Shown in pieces: positions 54,928 through 63,209 of a stretch of DNA of 64,000 bases. The stretch covers positions 342,806-406,805 of the forward strand of contig JAHDVH010000003.1 in assembly GCA_023382385.1 (NCBI GenBank), read 5' to 3'. Source of the stretch: a bacterium. GTDB lineage: Bacteria > Electryoneota > RPQS01. Position 1 is the first letter of the stretch. Each line of letters opens with the position of its first letter. Made by a program: the position numbers and the translations under genes. The notes beneath the pieces are model-generated. The model saw nothing but the letters and a program-made list of their open reading frames with translations. It was not told where the DNA came from and ran no database searches.

Positions 54928-54943
54928 TGTGAAGTGTTTCACA
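54928..54943. promoter_or_regulatory. CRP/FNR-family operator-like site
   Basis: TGTGA-AGTGTT-TCACA within the longer symmetry TTGTGA...TCACAA, about 100 nt before the dehydrogenase start. It has the same arms as the site at 14000. Confidence 0.65.
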
Positions 54944-55035
54944 ATATTTATGGTGTTGTCGTATCGGGGCAAAAAACCGCCCCGCTCCCCTCTGAAAACA
55001 TCACTACCAATTAGTCATAGATTGAGGTCTTAACC

Positions 55036-56175
55036 GTGAAGAAAAAGTATATCATCGGCTGGCTGCCCGGTGACGGAGTCGGCATTGAAGTTCTGGAAGC
55101 TGCGAAGATCGTGCTCGACCGCTTGGATTTTGACGCCGAGTACATTCATGGCGACATCGGCTGGGAATTCTGGTGCAAAGAAGGCGATGCCCTTCCGCAG
55201 CGCACGATGGATTTGCTCAATCGTGTCGATGCAGCGATGTTCGGCGCAATCACTTCAAAACCCGCCAAACTGGCCGAGAAGGAACTAATTCCCGCTCTGC
55301 AGGGCAAAGGCATGACGTATCGCTCGCCTATCGTGAGAATGCGCCAGTCGTTTGATCTGTATATCTGTTTGCGGCCCTGCAAGTCGTATCCCGGAAACCC
55401 GCTGAACTTCAAAGAGAATATTGATCTCGTCGTGTTCCGCGAGAATACCGAAGACTTATATGCGGGCGTCGAGTTCGCGCCTGTTCCCGATGAACTGAAA
55501 GACACGCTCTTGAAACTCTCAAAGCCGTTCAAAGCGTTCGATGGAATTGCCCCAAGCGACTATGCCGTATCGTGCAAGATCAACACGCGCAAAGGCTCCG
55601 AACGCATCGTCAAGGCGGCCTTTGACTACGCGCGCAAACACGGGCGCAAGAAAGTCACGGTCGTGCACAAGGCGAACGTCGTCCGCGCGGCTGACGGACT
55701 GTTTCTGGATGTGGCGCGCGAAGTGGCTGCCAACTATCCGGAAATTACCTTTGACGAAGCGAACGTGGATGCCATCATGATGTGGCTGCTGAAGAATCCA
55801 TTTAACTATGACGTGCTGGTTGCACCCAATCTCTATGGTGACATTGTCAGCGACCTGTGCGCACAGTTGGTTGGCGGATTAGGCTTCGGCTGCTCCGGCA
55901 ATATCGGAACAAAACTTGGCGTCTTTGAACCCACACACGGATCCGCCCCGAAATATGCCGGACAATACAAGGTGAATCCGATCGCCACGATACTTTCGGC
56001 AAAGCAGATGCTCGAGTGGCTCGGCGAAATCGAGCTTGCAAAGCTCGTTGAGAAGGCCGTCGCCGAAGTGATCAAAGAAGGCAAGGTACGAACCTACGAT
56101 ATGGGCGGTTCGAATACGACGCTGGAAATGGGTCAAGCCATCGCCGACAAACTTCCCGCACTTATGACGGCTTGA
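55036..56175 (+). CDS. isocitrate/isopropylmalate-family beta-decarboxylating dehydrogenase
   Basis: 379 residues. PGDGVG opens the fold, ENTEDLYAG and HKANVVRAADGLF follow, then the family signature NLYGDIVSDLCAQLVGGLG and the nucleotide site PTHGSAPKYAG. The enzyme oxidises and decarboxylates a 2-hydroxy-3-carboxy acid using NAD(P). The substrate loop RMRQSFDLYICLRP differs from usual LeuB sequences, so isocitrate, homoisocitrate, 3-isopropylmalate and 3-methylmalate all remain possible. It leads an operon that also contains the aconitase-family isomerase expected to make its substrate. Confidence 0.88.
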   Translation: MKKKYIIGWLPGDGVGIEVLEAAKIVLDRLDFDAEYIHGDIGWEFWCKEGDALPQRTMDLLNRVDAAMFGAITSKPAKLAEKELIPALQGKGMTYRSPIVRMRQSFDLYICLRPCKSYPGNPLNFKENIDLVVFRENTEDLYAGVEFAPVPDELKDTLLKLSKPFKAFDGIAPSDYAVSCKINTRKGSERIVKAAFDYARKHGRKKVTVVHKANVVRAADGLFLDVAREVAANYPEITFDEANVDAIMMWLLKNPFNYDVLVAPNLYGDIVSDLCAQLVGGLGFGCSGNIGTKLGVFEPTHGSAPKYAGQYKVNPIATILSAKQMLEWLGEIELAKLVEKAVAEVIKEGKVRTYDMGGSNTTLEMGQAIADKLPALMTA

Positions 56176-56179
56176 GCTG

Positions 56180-57091
56180 ATGAATTCCTTGATCCTTCAT
56201 GAAGTCGGGCTGCGCGACGGGCTGCAAATGGAAAAGCAGGTCGTCCCGCTTGACACCAAGATTCGCTGGGCCGAACAGATGATCGATGCCGGCGTGGACA
56301 TTCTCCAGCTTGGCTCCTTCGTGCATCCTGAAAAAGTCCCGCAAATGGCCGATACGGATGCGCTGTTCAACTACTTCAACGAACCGGGAAGAAGACCCGC
56401 CAATGTTACTCTCTCCGGTCTTGTCCTGAATGAAAAAGGACTGGATCGCGGGATGGCCTGTGGTGTGGACATGTTCTGCATGGGAGTCTCGGCAAGTGAA
56501 ACGCACAGCAAGAAGAACACCGGCATGACCGTAGCTGAGGCGACTGATCGTATTATCGGCGCAGCTAAGGCCGCGCTGTCCGCAGGCAAACGCGTGCAAG
56601 TATCCGTTCAGTCTGCTTTCGGCTGCGGCTTTGAAGGTGCTGTGCCCGCCTCGCGTGTGCTGGGAATTCTCGACAAATACTTCGAAGCAGGCCTGAACGC
56701 GGTCTCCCTCGCGGATACTGCGGGCCACGCTCTGCCCGAACAAGTCGAAGCTCTGTTCTCTTCAGTATACAAGATGAATCCGCAGGCGGAATGCGCCTGC
56801 CACTTGCACAACACCTACGGTCTCGGATTGGCCAACTGCCGCGCGGCGATGAATGCCGGCGTAAGAATATTCGAGTCCGCCATTGCCGGCCTTGGTGGCT
56901 GTCCGTTCACAAAAGTCGCCGGCGGAAACGTCTGCACGGAAGACCTTGTTCACTATTGGCAGCGCGGCGGTTCACGCACTGATCTGGATTTGCCAAAATT
57001 GATTCAGACGGCTCAAGATCTGGCCAGCTACTTCGGCCGCGAGATGCCCGGCTTGGTCTACAAGTCCGGACCGGTCAATTACGCCGCATAA
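56180..57091 (+). CDS. HMG-CoA-lyase-family enzyme
   Basis: 303 residues. The metal and catalytic motifs of HMG-CoA lyase are all present: EVGLRDGLQ near the start, the HLHNTYG metal ligands, and the catalytic Cys241 in GLGGCPFTKVAGGNVCTEDLV. The family splits 3-hydroxy-3-methylglutaryl-CoA to acetyl-CoA and acetoacetate; relatives act on citramalyl-CoA. It begins 4 nt after the dehydrogenase gene and is followed by a CoA-transferase, so the acid it cleaves may be activated by its neighbour. Confidence 0.88.
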   Translation: MNSLILHEVGLRDGLQMEKQVVPLDTKIRWAEQMIDAGVDILQLGSFVHPEKVPQMADTDALFNYFNEPGRRPANVTLSGLVLNEKGLDRGMACGVDMFCMGVSASETHSKKNTGMTVAEATDRIIGAAKAALSAGKRVQVSVQSAFGCGFEGAVPASRVLGILDKYFEAGLNAVSLADTAGHALPEQVEALFSSVYKMNPQAECACHLHNTYGLGLANCRAAMNAGVRIFESAIAGLGGCPFTKVAGGNVCTEDLVHYWQRGGSRTDLDLPKLIQTAQDLASYFGREMPGLVYKSGPVNYAA

Positions 57092-57112
57092 ACTAACTGT
57101 AACATAACTGCT

Positions 57113-58306
57113 ATGAAATTGCTTGAAGGTATTCGCGTCCTCGATCTGACCAACGTGCTCTCCGGCCCCTTTGCCACATTGCATCTGGCACTCGCAGGTG
57201 CGGACGTGATCAAAATTGAAAATCCGACGGACGGCGATCTCGCGCGCAAGCTCGGCTGTGTTCCCGATTTTAACAAGAAGCTGATGGGAACAAGTTTCCT
57301 CGCACAGAACGCGAACAAGCGCTCCCTGACTCTAAACCTGAAACAGCCTGCGGCCAAAGAAATCTTCAAAAAGCTCGTCAAGAACGCCGACGTGGTGGTG
57401 GAGAACTTCCGGCCCGACGTGATGAAGCGGCTCGGACTCTCATATGAAGTCTTGTGTGAGATTAACCCCAAACTCATCTACTGCGCCATCTCCGGCTTCG
57501 GTCAAACAGGGCCCGACGCGTTCAAACCCGCCTACGACCAGATTATTCAGGGATTGTCCGGCGAAATGGCCATCAACGGAGACGAGCGGCTGCATCCTCT
57601 GCGTGCAGGGTTTCCGATCTGCGATACGGTCGGCGGACTGAATGCCGCTTTTGCCGTGATGGGAGCGCTTTACTATCGCGAGCGCACGGGTGAAGGCCAG
57701 TTTATTGACGTTGCACTCCTCGACTCGATCATGCCGCTTATGGGCTGGGTCGTCGCCAACTGGATGATTGGACAGCAGCATCCCGTTCTGATGGGCAATG
57801 AAAACTTCACAGCCGCTCCCTCAGGTGTGTTCAAGACCAAAGACTGCTACATCAATATCGCCGCCAATAAACAGGAACAGTGGGAAGCCCTGGCGGATTT
57901 GGTCGGTGTGCCCGAACTTAAGACCGATCCGCGTTTTCAGGAGCGTGATGCTCGCAAGAAGAATCGCACGCAACTGACTCCCCTGCTCGAAGCGAAACTG
58001 ATGGAGCGCGAAGGTGCGTTCTGGGTCGAAGAACTGAATAAGCATGATGTGCCGGCCGGATTGATTCTGTCCCTCGAAGACGCCCTGATGCAGCCTCAAA
58101 TCGCACATCGCAAGGCGTTCAACAAGGTCAACGTGGACGGCATCGGTGACTTGGAACTATTCAATCTCACGGCGAAATTCTCGAAAACTCCGGGCGACGT
58201 TACCGCGCCGCCGCCGAAACTTGGTGAACATACCGATCTGCTGCTTGGCGAACTGGGCTACAGCGCCGCGGAGATTGCCAAACTGCGTGAAGACAAAGTA
58301 ATTTAA
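57113..58306 (+). CDS. class III (CaiB/BaiF) CoA-transferase
   Basis: 397 residues. LLEGIRVLDLTNVLSGPFAT and VIKIENPTDGD are the typical opening, and the GEGQFIDVALLDS stretch is near the catalytic aspartate region. The family moves CoA between carboxylic acids without free intermediates, for example succinyl-CoA to citramalate. The short spacing on both sides places it inside the operon. The acceptor acid is not known. Confidence 0.9.
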   Translation: MKLLEGIRVLDLTNVLSGPFATLHLALAGADVIKIENPTDGDLARKLGCVPDFNKKLMGTSFLAQNANKRSLTLNLKQPAAKEIFKKLVKNADVVVENFRPDVMKRLGLSYEVLCEINPKLIYCAISGFGQTGPDAFKPAYDQIIQGLSGEMAINGDERLHPLRAGFPICDTVGGLNAAFAVMGALYYRERTGEGQFIDVALLDSIMPLMGWVVANWMIGQQHPVLMGNENFTAAPSGVFKTKDCYINIAANKQEQWEALADLVGVPELKTDPRFQERDARKKNRTQLTPLLEAKLMEREGAFWVEELNKHDVPAGLILSLEDALMQPQIAHRKAFNKVNVDGIGDLELFNLTAKFSKTPGDVTAPPPKLGEHTDLLLGELGYSAAEIAKLREDKVI

Positions 58307-58324
58307 GATATCAGGAGCAACATA

Positions 58325-59611
58325 ATGCCCATGACGTTAGCAGAGAAGATTCTGGCGCGCGCGGCAGGTCTGCCGGAAACCAAAGCGGGAGACGTGGTCG
58401 AACCGCAGGTGGATCTGGCCATGTCGCACGAGAACGCCGCGCTCGTTCTCCATCAATTCAAGGAAATCTACAAGGGTCTCAATGTCGAGCCGCGCGTGTG
58501 GGATCCAAGCCGGATCGCGATCATTTTCGATCATCGTGTCCCCGCCGAAAGCTCGAAAACCGCGACGAACCAAAAGCGCGTGCGCGATTTCGTCGGCGAA
58601 CAAGGCATCACGAAATTCCACGACATTCGAGGCGACCAAGGCGGCATCTGCCATCAGATTCTGCCCGAATACGGCTACGTGCGCCCGGGTGCCGTCGTGG
58701 TCGGCACGGACAGCCACACCACCACTCACGGAGCGCTTGGCGCGTTTGCCTTTGGCATCGGTGCGACGGAAATGGCCAGCGTCTGGGCACTCGGATCCGC
58801 GCTGAACATCGAGGTGCCCAGAACCATCAAAGTCGAAATCAACGGCGCCTTGTCAAATTTTGTGTCCGCAAAAGATGTGATCCTCTATCTCATCGGACTG
58901 ATCAAAGCCAACGGTGCCAACTACCGCGCGCTTGAGTTTCACGGCTCGACGATCCGCAATATGTCCACGTCGTCGCGGCTGGTGCTTTGCAACATGTCCG
59001 TCGAAGCCGGCGCGACGGTCGGCATGGTTCCACCCGATGTCGAAACCAAGCGCTACCTGCGCGACGAAGCGAAAGTCTCCGACACCCTCTGGATGGAATC
59101 ACCCGATGCCGATGCGGACTATGAGCGTGTCGTTCAGATTGATGCAAACAAACTTGCCCCGCAGATCGCCTGCCCGCATACGGTGGACAATGTGAAGCCT
59201 GTGACCGACATTAAGGGAAAGAAAGTCGACCAAATCGTGATCGGATCCTGCACCAACGGACGGCTTGACGATCTTGCCGCAGCCGCATCGCTGATCCGCA
59301 CAAAGAAAGTGCATCAACGCACGCGCATGCTCGTCTTCCCCGCGTCGTGGAATATCTACAAAGCGGCCATGGAGCGCGGCTATCTGAAAGACTTCGCCGA
59401 TGCCGGTGCCGTCGTCATGAATCCCGGCTGCGGCTGCTGCTTGGGCGTGCATCAAGGCGCGCTGGGCGATGGTGAAGTGTCGCTTTCGACAACCAATCGC
59501 AACTTCAAAGGCCGTATGGGCAATCCGAATGCTGAAGTGTTTCTCTGTTCGCCGGAAGTGGCCGCTGCCAGTGCCATTCGCGGCGAAATCACCGACCCGA
59601 GAGAGGTGTAA
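58325..59611 (+). CDS. aconitase/isopropylmalate-dehydratase-family large subunit
   Basis: 428 residues, close to archaeal-type LeuC/homoaconitase large subunits and much shorter than full aconitases. The [4Fe-4S] cysteines are in GSCTNGR and GCGCCLGVH. The HTTTHGALGAF and FDHRVPA motifs of the active site are present. It dehydrates and rehydrates a branched hydroxy-acid together with the next gene product. AGGAGC precedes the ATG. Confidence 0.92.
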   Translation: MPMTLAEKILARAAGLPETKAGDVVEPQVDLAMSHENAALVLHQFKEIYKGLNVEPRVWDPSRIAIIFDHRVPAESSKTATNQKRVRDFVGEQGITKFHDIRGDQGGICHQILPEYGYVRPGAVVVGTDSHTTTHGALGAFAFGIGATEMASVWALGSALNIEVPRTIKVEINGALSNFVSAKDVILYLIGLIKANGANYRALEFHGSTIRNMSTSSRLVLCNMSVEAGATVGMVPPDVETKRYLRDEAKVSDTLWMESPDADADYERVVQIDANKLAPQIACPHTVDNVKPVTDIKGKKVDQIVIGSCTNGRLDDLAAAASLIRTKKVHQRTRMLVFPASWNIYKAAMERGYLKDFADAGAVVMNPGCGCCLGVHQGALGDGEVSLSTTNRNFKGRMGNPNAEVFLCSPEVAAASAIRGEITDPREV

Positions 59612-59613
59612 TC

Positions 59614-60114
59614 ATGCCGAATGTCATTGCCGTTCTGGGAGACGATATCTCCACTGATCATATCTATCCGGGCCGTTTCATGGCTACGGTGCTGCCCAGC
59701 GAAACTCCTCAATTCTGTTTCGCCGATATGACCGAACTGAACGCCGCGTTGAAAGCAAAACAATTCCCCGCAGGGAGCTTCCTGGTCGCGGGTGAAAACT
59801 TCGGATGTGGCAGCTCGCGTGAGCAGGCCGCTTCGACGATTAACGGCCACAACTTGATTGTGGTCGCCCGCAGCTTCGCGCGCATTTTCATGCAGAATGC
59901 CGTCAATCTCGGCCTGCCCCTCATCATCTGTCCGCAGGTTGAAGCCTCGGAAGGGGACGAGCTGGAGCTTGCTGGCGGCAAGCTCGTCAACAAGTCTACG
60001 CGGAAGCAATTCGACATTGAGCCGCTGCCCCCATTACGTCAGGCCATCATCGATGCGGGCGGTTTGGTCGCCTACACAAGAGAAAGAGTAAAGCAGAGAC
60101 TCGCCGCGCATTGA
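59614..60114 (+). CDS. aconitase/isopropylmalate-dehydratase-family small subunit
   Basis: 166 residues, starting 2 nt after the large subunit. The opening DDISTDHIYPGRF and the swivelling-domain motif GENFGCGSSREQA are conserved. In related enzymes the four residues after PGR set substrate choice (YLRT in homoaconitases, YLVV-like in isopropylmalate isomerases). Here they read FMAT, which matches neither. It therefore may process an unusual acid. A terminator lies 22 nt after the stop. Confidence 0.9.
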   Translation: MPNVIAVLGDDISTDHIYPGRFMATVLPSETPQFCFADMTELNAALKAKQFPAGSFLVAGENFGCGSSREQAASTINGHNLIVVARSFARIFMQNAVNLGLPLIICPQVEASEGDELELAGGKLVNKSTRKQFDIEPLPPLRQAIIDAGGLVAYTRERVKQRLAAH

Positions 60115-60136
60115 TTCGCTGCGGCTTAATCATAGT

Positions 60137-60169
60137 AAAGCCCTCTGGTTCACCATCAGGGGGCTTTTT
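60137..60169 (+). terminator. intrinsic terminator of the dehydrogenase-isomerase operon
   Basis: 11-bp stem AAAGCCCTCTG with its near-complement (one G-U pair), loop of nine, then TTTTT. Confidence 0.9.
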
Positions 60170-60391
60170 CATTTTAGCTCATCCCTTGACACGCTTATCA
60201 GGTAACAAGCGTCTCGCACCACTTTGAGTGCCAACTCGTCCGCGTAGGGACCCTGAATCACAGTCACAGCCGACGATACTTGCTTTAATCCCGTAAGCAT
60301 GTTGCCCAATTGGGTTCCCCATCCAAGCCGGGCAATAGGCTTGCAACCCTTACATAACTCAATGGACCCATCAGAATAATCTAAATCGTGA

Positions 60392-60463
60392 TTGCCCAAA
60401 TGTTTACAACATTTTTACAAAAACAGCTTGACTTTTTGTAGATATTGTATTATATTAGCACCA
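60392..60463 (+). promoter_or_regulatory. 72-bp regulated promoter element, copy 2
   Basis: -35 TTGACT (60428-60433), 17-nt spacer, -10 TATATT (60451-60456). A perfect palindrome AAATGTT-N3-AACATTT lies at 60398-60414. A second near-palindrome flanks the -35: TTTACAAAAA at 60414-60423 and TTTTTGTAGA at 60433-60442. Compared with copy 1, a G-C pair in this palindrome is changed to A-T on both arms, a compensating change. It reads toward the FabV-like gene. Confidence 0.78.
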
Positions 60464-60561
60464 ACAAACCACCAGCGGCGCAATCAAAATCCGGCACCAG
60501 CCAGACGAATCTCTTCCCGCACCCTCCTTAGTCTACAGTTTTCAGGTTATTGCTCGATAAG

Positions 60562-60590
60562 TTGACCCACGAGGGAGGATTGGTTATATT
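60562..60590 (+). promoter_or_regulatory. proximal promoter of the FabV-like gene
   Basis: TTGACC and TATATT separated by 17 nt, 45 nt before the start codon. The gene thus seems to have two tandem promoters. Confidence 0.6.
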
Positions 60591-60635
60591 TGGGGCCAGC
60601 CAGAACATTTCTCTTGACCCCTGAGTATAAAGCAC

Positions 60636-61781
60636 ATGATTGACTCCCCTTCCCCGTTTGTCAAGCCGCATCCCGGCCTCCGAATCAAGGACTACCAGCC
60701 GGTCGTCCCGCGTCCCACTGCCGAACAAGTCGCACGATTCCCGCAGGATGCAACTGAGTTGCTCGACCGTATCTGGGCCAGACACAACGAGCTGATTCCC
60801 TACGGGCAGTATGGCCTCGACTGGATTCGTGGCAAGCACTTCCTGATTGCCGGTGGAACCGGTCCCGGCCTCGGTGGAGCCATCGAAAGCGCCGTGCGCA
60901 GATTCACCTCTGTTGACGGAAGCGTGACTGTGCTGGCTCGTGATCTAACCCGCTCCGTCGGTTTCGAAATGGGCAAGCAGATGGCCGAGCGCGCGGAAAG
61001 AATGGGCTTCGGCAATCGCTATCACCTGTCCAATGACGGGATGGCGCTCGAAGGTCCCGCCTTCGAGTCACTGCTGCAATCGCTCAAGGAAGCAGGGGCA
61101 CAGCAGATCATTTACATCAACTGCGTTGCTGCGGCCGTTGCGGGAATGCTGCCCGGAATGCCCCCGATTTACGTCAAGGATGTCGATGAGGAAGGCCTTT
61201 TTCAATACAAGCTCCTTCCCTTGACAGACGCGCAGATCGAAAACACCCGCCACGTGATGGGCCGCATGGCCGTCGAGTTCCCGCATAAGCTCGAAGAAGC
61301 AGGCATTAAGGTTCACGTCACCACCTACATCGACTGGCGCGGCAGTCTGGACGTCATCAGCCGCGACCCTGAAAGTCCGTTCTACGGTCGTCAGGGACCC
61401 TACTCCACCAGCCTCTATCTTCCCAAAGAATTCCTGCAGGCGGACACCATCAAGTCCTACGGGCATGGCCGCATCGTGCTGGATGTATTTCTGCCTGTGA
61501 TGCGCACCCGTGCCTTGGGTTTTATTCCGGGTGCAATTCCCCAGTCCTACCTGTTCGAAAAGATGATGAAAATGTCGGACATACGGCAGCGCGACGTTCC
61601 CGAACTCGCATTGGGAGTCCTCGACCAGATTGGCCGCGCCGTCTCCGGCGGAACCTACAATCCCTTCCCTCGTCTGGACGAACACGAAATCCCGCTCGAA
61701 GAGTGGTATTGGCAGATCGTCCAGAGACTCTGTGACGACGAGTCAAGTGAGTTTTACTGGAAGAAATGGATTGAAATGTAG
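60636..61781 (+). CDS. FabV-like enoyl reductase / SDR-type oxidoreductase
   Basis: 381 residues. A glycine-rich NAD(P) loop GGTGPGLGGAIESAV follows a 65-residue N-terminal extension. The region TDAQIENTRHVMG resembles the FabV/trans-2-enoyl-CoA reductase stretch TDEEIExTVKVMG, and the total length is near that of FabV (about 400). These enzymes reduce the double bond of enoyl-ACP or enoyl-CoA. I cannot place the catalytic Tyr-Lys pair with certainty, so the assignment is moderate. Acyl-CoA dehydrogenase follows downstream. Confidence 0.65.
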   Translation: MIDSPSPFVKPHPGLRIKDYQPVVPRPTAEQVARFPQDATELLDRIWARHNELIPYGQYGLDWIRGKHFLIAGGTGPGLGGAIESAVRRFTSVDGSVTVLARDLTRSVGFEMGKQMAERAERMGFGNRYHLSNDGMALEGPAFESLLQSLKEAGAQQIIYINCVAAAVAGMLPGMPPIYVKDVDEEGLFQYKLLPLTDAQIENTRHVMGRMAVEFPHKLEEAGIKVHVTTYIDWRGSLDVISRDPESPFYGRQGPYSTSLYLPKEFLQADTIKSYGHGRIVLDVFLPVMRTRALGFIPGAIPQSYLFEKMMKMSDIRQRDVPELALGVLDQIGRAVSGGTYNPFPRLDEHEIPLEEWYWQIVQRLCDDESSEFYWKKWIEM

Positions 61782-61805
61782 CCTCGCAAGAGTGTGATTC
61801 CTTTC

Positions 61806-61836
61806 AAGGATCCGGTGCGAGCTGCGCCGGATCTTT
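61806..61836 (+). terminator. intrinsic terminator of the FabV-like gene
   Basis: Stem AAGGATCCGGTGC pairing with GCGCCGGATCTT around GAGCT, followed by TCTTT, 24 nt past the stop. Confidence 0.82.
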
Positions 61837-61902
61837 CTTTATCTCACGATTTATCTGAGGATAGAATGGGATAACACGAGTCAGGTTCTGCCGCGTGCCA
61901 AG

Positions 61903-61931
61903 TGGACAATTCGGCGTAAATTCTCTACATT
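61903..61931 (+). promoter_or_regulatory. promoter of the acyl-CoA dehydrogenase gene
   Basis: TGGACA and TACATT with a 17-nt spacer, 46 nt before the start codon. Confidence 0.5.
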
Positions 61932-61977
61932 GGTGCTTACAATGAATAGCTATTTCTCTTAAATCTAAGGCATAGTA

Positions 61978-63120
61978 ATGGACTACTTCCTAAACGAAGA
62001 CCAACTGGCGTTGCGCGATCTGGCGCGCAAGATTGCAGAAGAAAGAGTTCGCCCCGTCGCCGCGCAGTATGACCGCGACGGAACCTTTCCGTGGGACATC
62101 GTGAAAGTGTTCGCCGAAGCCGGACTGTTCGGCATCGTGATTCCCGAAGAGCACGGCGGACTGGGCATGGGCGTGCTCGAACTCGCCGTCGTTACTGAAG
62201 AACTCTCCAAGGCGTGCGGCGGCATTACGCTCGCGCTTGCGGCTTCCGCGCTCGGCACCTTTCCGATTCTGCTCAGCGCCAACGAAGAACAGCAGAAGCG
62301 TTATCTGCCCGATCTTGCCGAAGGAAAGTATCTTGCCGCTTTCGGATTGACCGAACCCAACGCGGGTTCAGACGCGGGTTCGATGAGAACGCGCGCCGTG
62401 CGCGACGGTGACGACTACATTCTGAACGGTTCGAAGATCTTCATTACCAATGGCGGCGCGGCGCACATTTATACCATCATCGCCGTGACGGATCCGACGA
62501 AAGGGTCGCGCGGCACGACCGCGTTCATCGTGCAGGATGATTACCCCGGCTTCAAGGTCGGCAAGCACGAGGACAAGATGGGCATTCGCGCGTCGGCAAC
62601 GAATGAGATTATTTTTGAAGACTGCCGCGTTCCCGTCGCAAATCGCATCGGTCAAGAGGGTCAAGGGTTTCTCGTGGCGATGAAGACGCTCGACAAGTCT
62701 CGTCCCGGTGTCGCGGCGCAGGCGCTCGGCATCGCGCAAGGCGCGTTTGATCTGGCCGTGGACTACGCGAAGCATCGCTATCAGTTCGGACATCCGATTA
62801 TGAATCTGCAGGCGATTCAATTCATGCTGGCGGATATGGCCACCTCGATCGAATCGGCACGCGCGCTGCTTTATCAGACTGCACGACACATCGACGCGGG
62901 CAACAAGGACATCTCGCGTTATTCGGCAATGAGCAAGCTCTACGCCTCCGACGTCGCGATGAAGGTCACGACCGACGCCGTGCAGATCTTCGGCGGCTAC
63001 GGCTACATGCGCGATTATCCGATTGAGAAGTACATGCGCGACGCGAAGATTACGCAAATCTACGAAGGCACCAATCAGATTCAGAGACTCGTTATCGGCA
63101 ATTCACTGGTGAAAGGTTAG
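61978..63120 (+). CDS. acyl-CoA dehydrogenase
   Basis: 380 residues of the medium/short-branched-chain type. FGLTEPNAGSDAGS and NGSKIFITNGG bind FAD and substrate. The catalytic base is Glu363 in IYEGTNQIQR, the position used by short- and medium-chain enzymes. It introduces a trans-2 double bond and passes electrons to ETF (not in the window). It is a single gene with its own promoter and terminator. Confidence 0.95.
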   Translation: MDYFLNEDQLALRDLARKIAEERVRPVAAQYDRDGTFPWDIVKVFAEAGLFGIVIPEEHGGLGMGVLELAVVTEELSKACGGITLALAASALGTFPILLSANEEQQKRYLPDLAEGKYLAAFGLTEPNAGSDAGSMRTRAVRDGDDYILNGSKIFITNGGAAHIYTIIAVTDPTKGSRGTTAFIVQDDYPGFKVGKHEDKMGIRASATNEIIFEDCRVPVANRIGQEGQGFLVAMKTLDKSRPGVAAQALGIAQGAFDLAVDYAKHRYQFGHPIMNLQAIQFMLADMATSIESARALLYQTARHIDAGNKDISRYSAMSKLYASDVAMKVTTDAVQIFGGYGYMRDYPIEKYMRDAKITQIYEGTNQIQRLVIGNSLVKG

Positions 63121-63158
63121 GCAGGCCGCTGTCGTTTCGGTGATACTCTACGAAACAA

Positions 63159-63188
63159 AAGCGCCTGACGATGGATCGTCAGGCGCTT
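63159..63188. terminator. bidirectional terminator between convergent genes
   Basis: Perfect stem AAGCGCCTGACGAT with its complement. The acyl-CoA dehydrogenase gene ends on the left and a minus-strand gene ends on the right. Confidence 0.82.
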
Positions 63189-63209
63189 CTCGCGAAGCAA
63201 TATTGCTGA

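Larger units (their letters stand above)
54698..55035. other. 338-base intergenic region with terminator and CRP-like site
   Basis: Holds the sulfur-operon terminator, a small perfect hairpin GAGCAC-CATT-GTGCTC (54797-54812), the perfect CRP-like site at 54928-54943 and a direct repeat CCGCTCCCCT (at about 54911 and 54977). Confidence 0.6.
60115..60635. other. 520-base intergenic region with terminator, 72-bp element and second promoter
   Basis: Holds the upstream terminator, copy 2 of the 72-bp element (60392-60463) and a separate TTGACC-N17-TATATT promoter (60562-60590) nearer the reductase gene. A 76-codon frame on the minus strand (60169-60399) begins inside the element and is not accepted as a gene. 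Confidence 0.65.

Noticed and set aside
60169-60399. 76-codon frame on the minus strand with a plausible amino acid mix
   Set aside because: Its only start is a TTG inside the 72-bp promoter element, there is no ribosome site, and its end abuts the terminator of the opposite operon. I see no family match.
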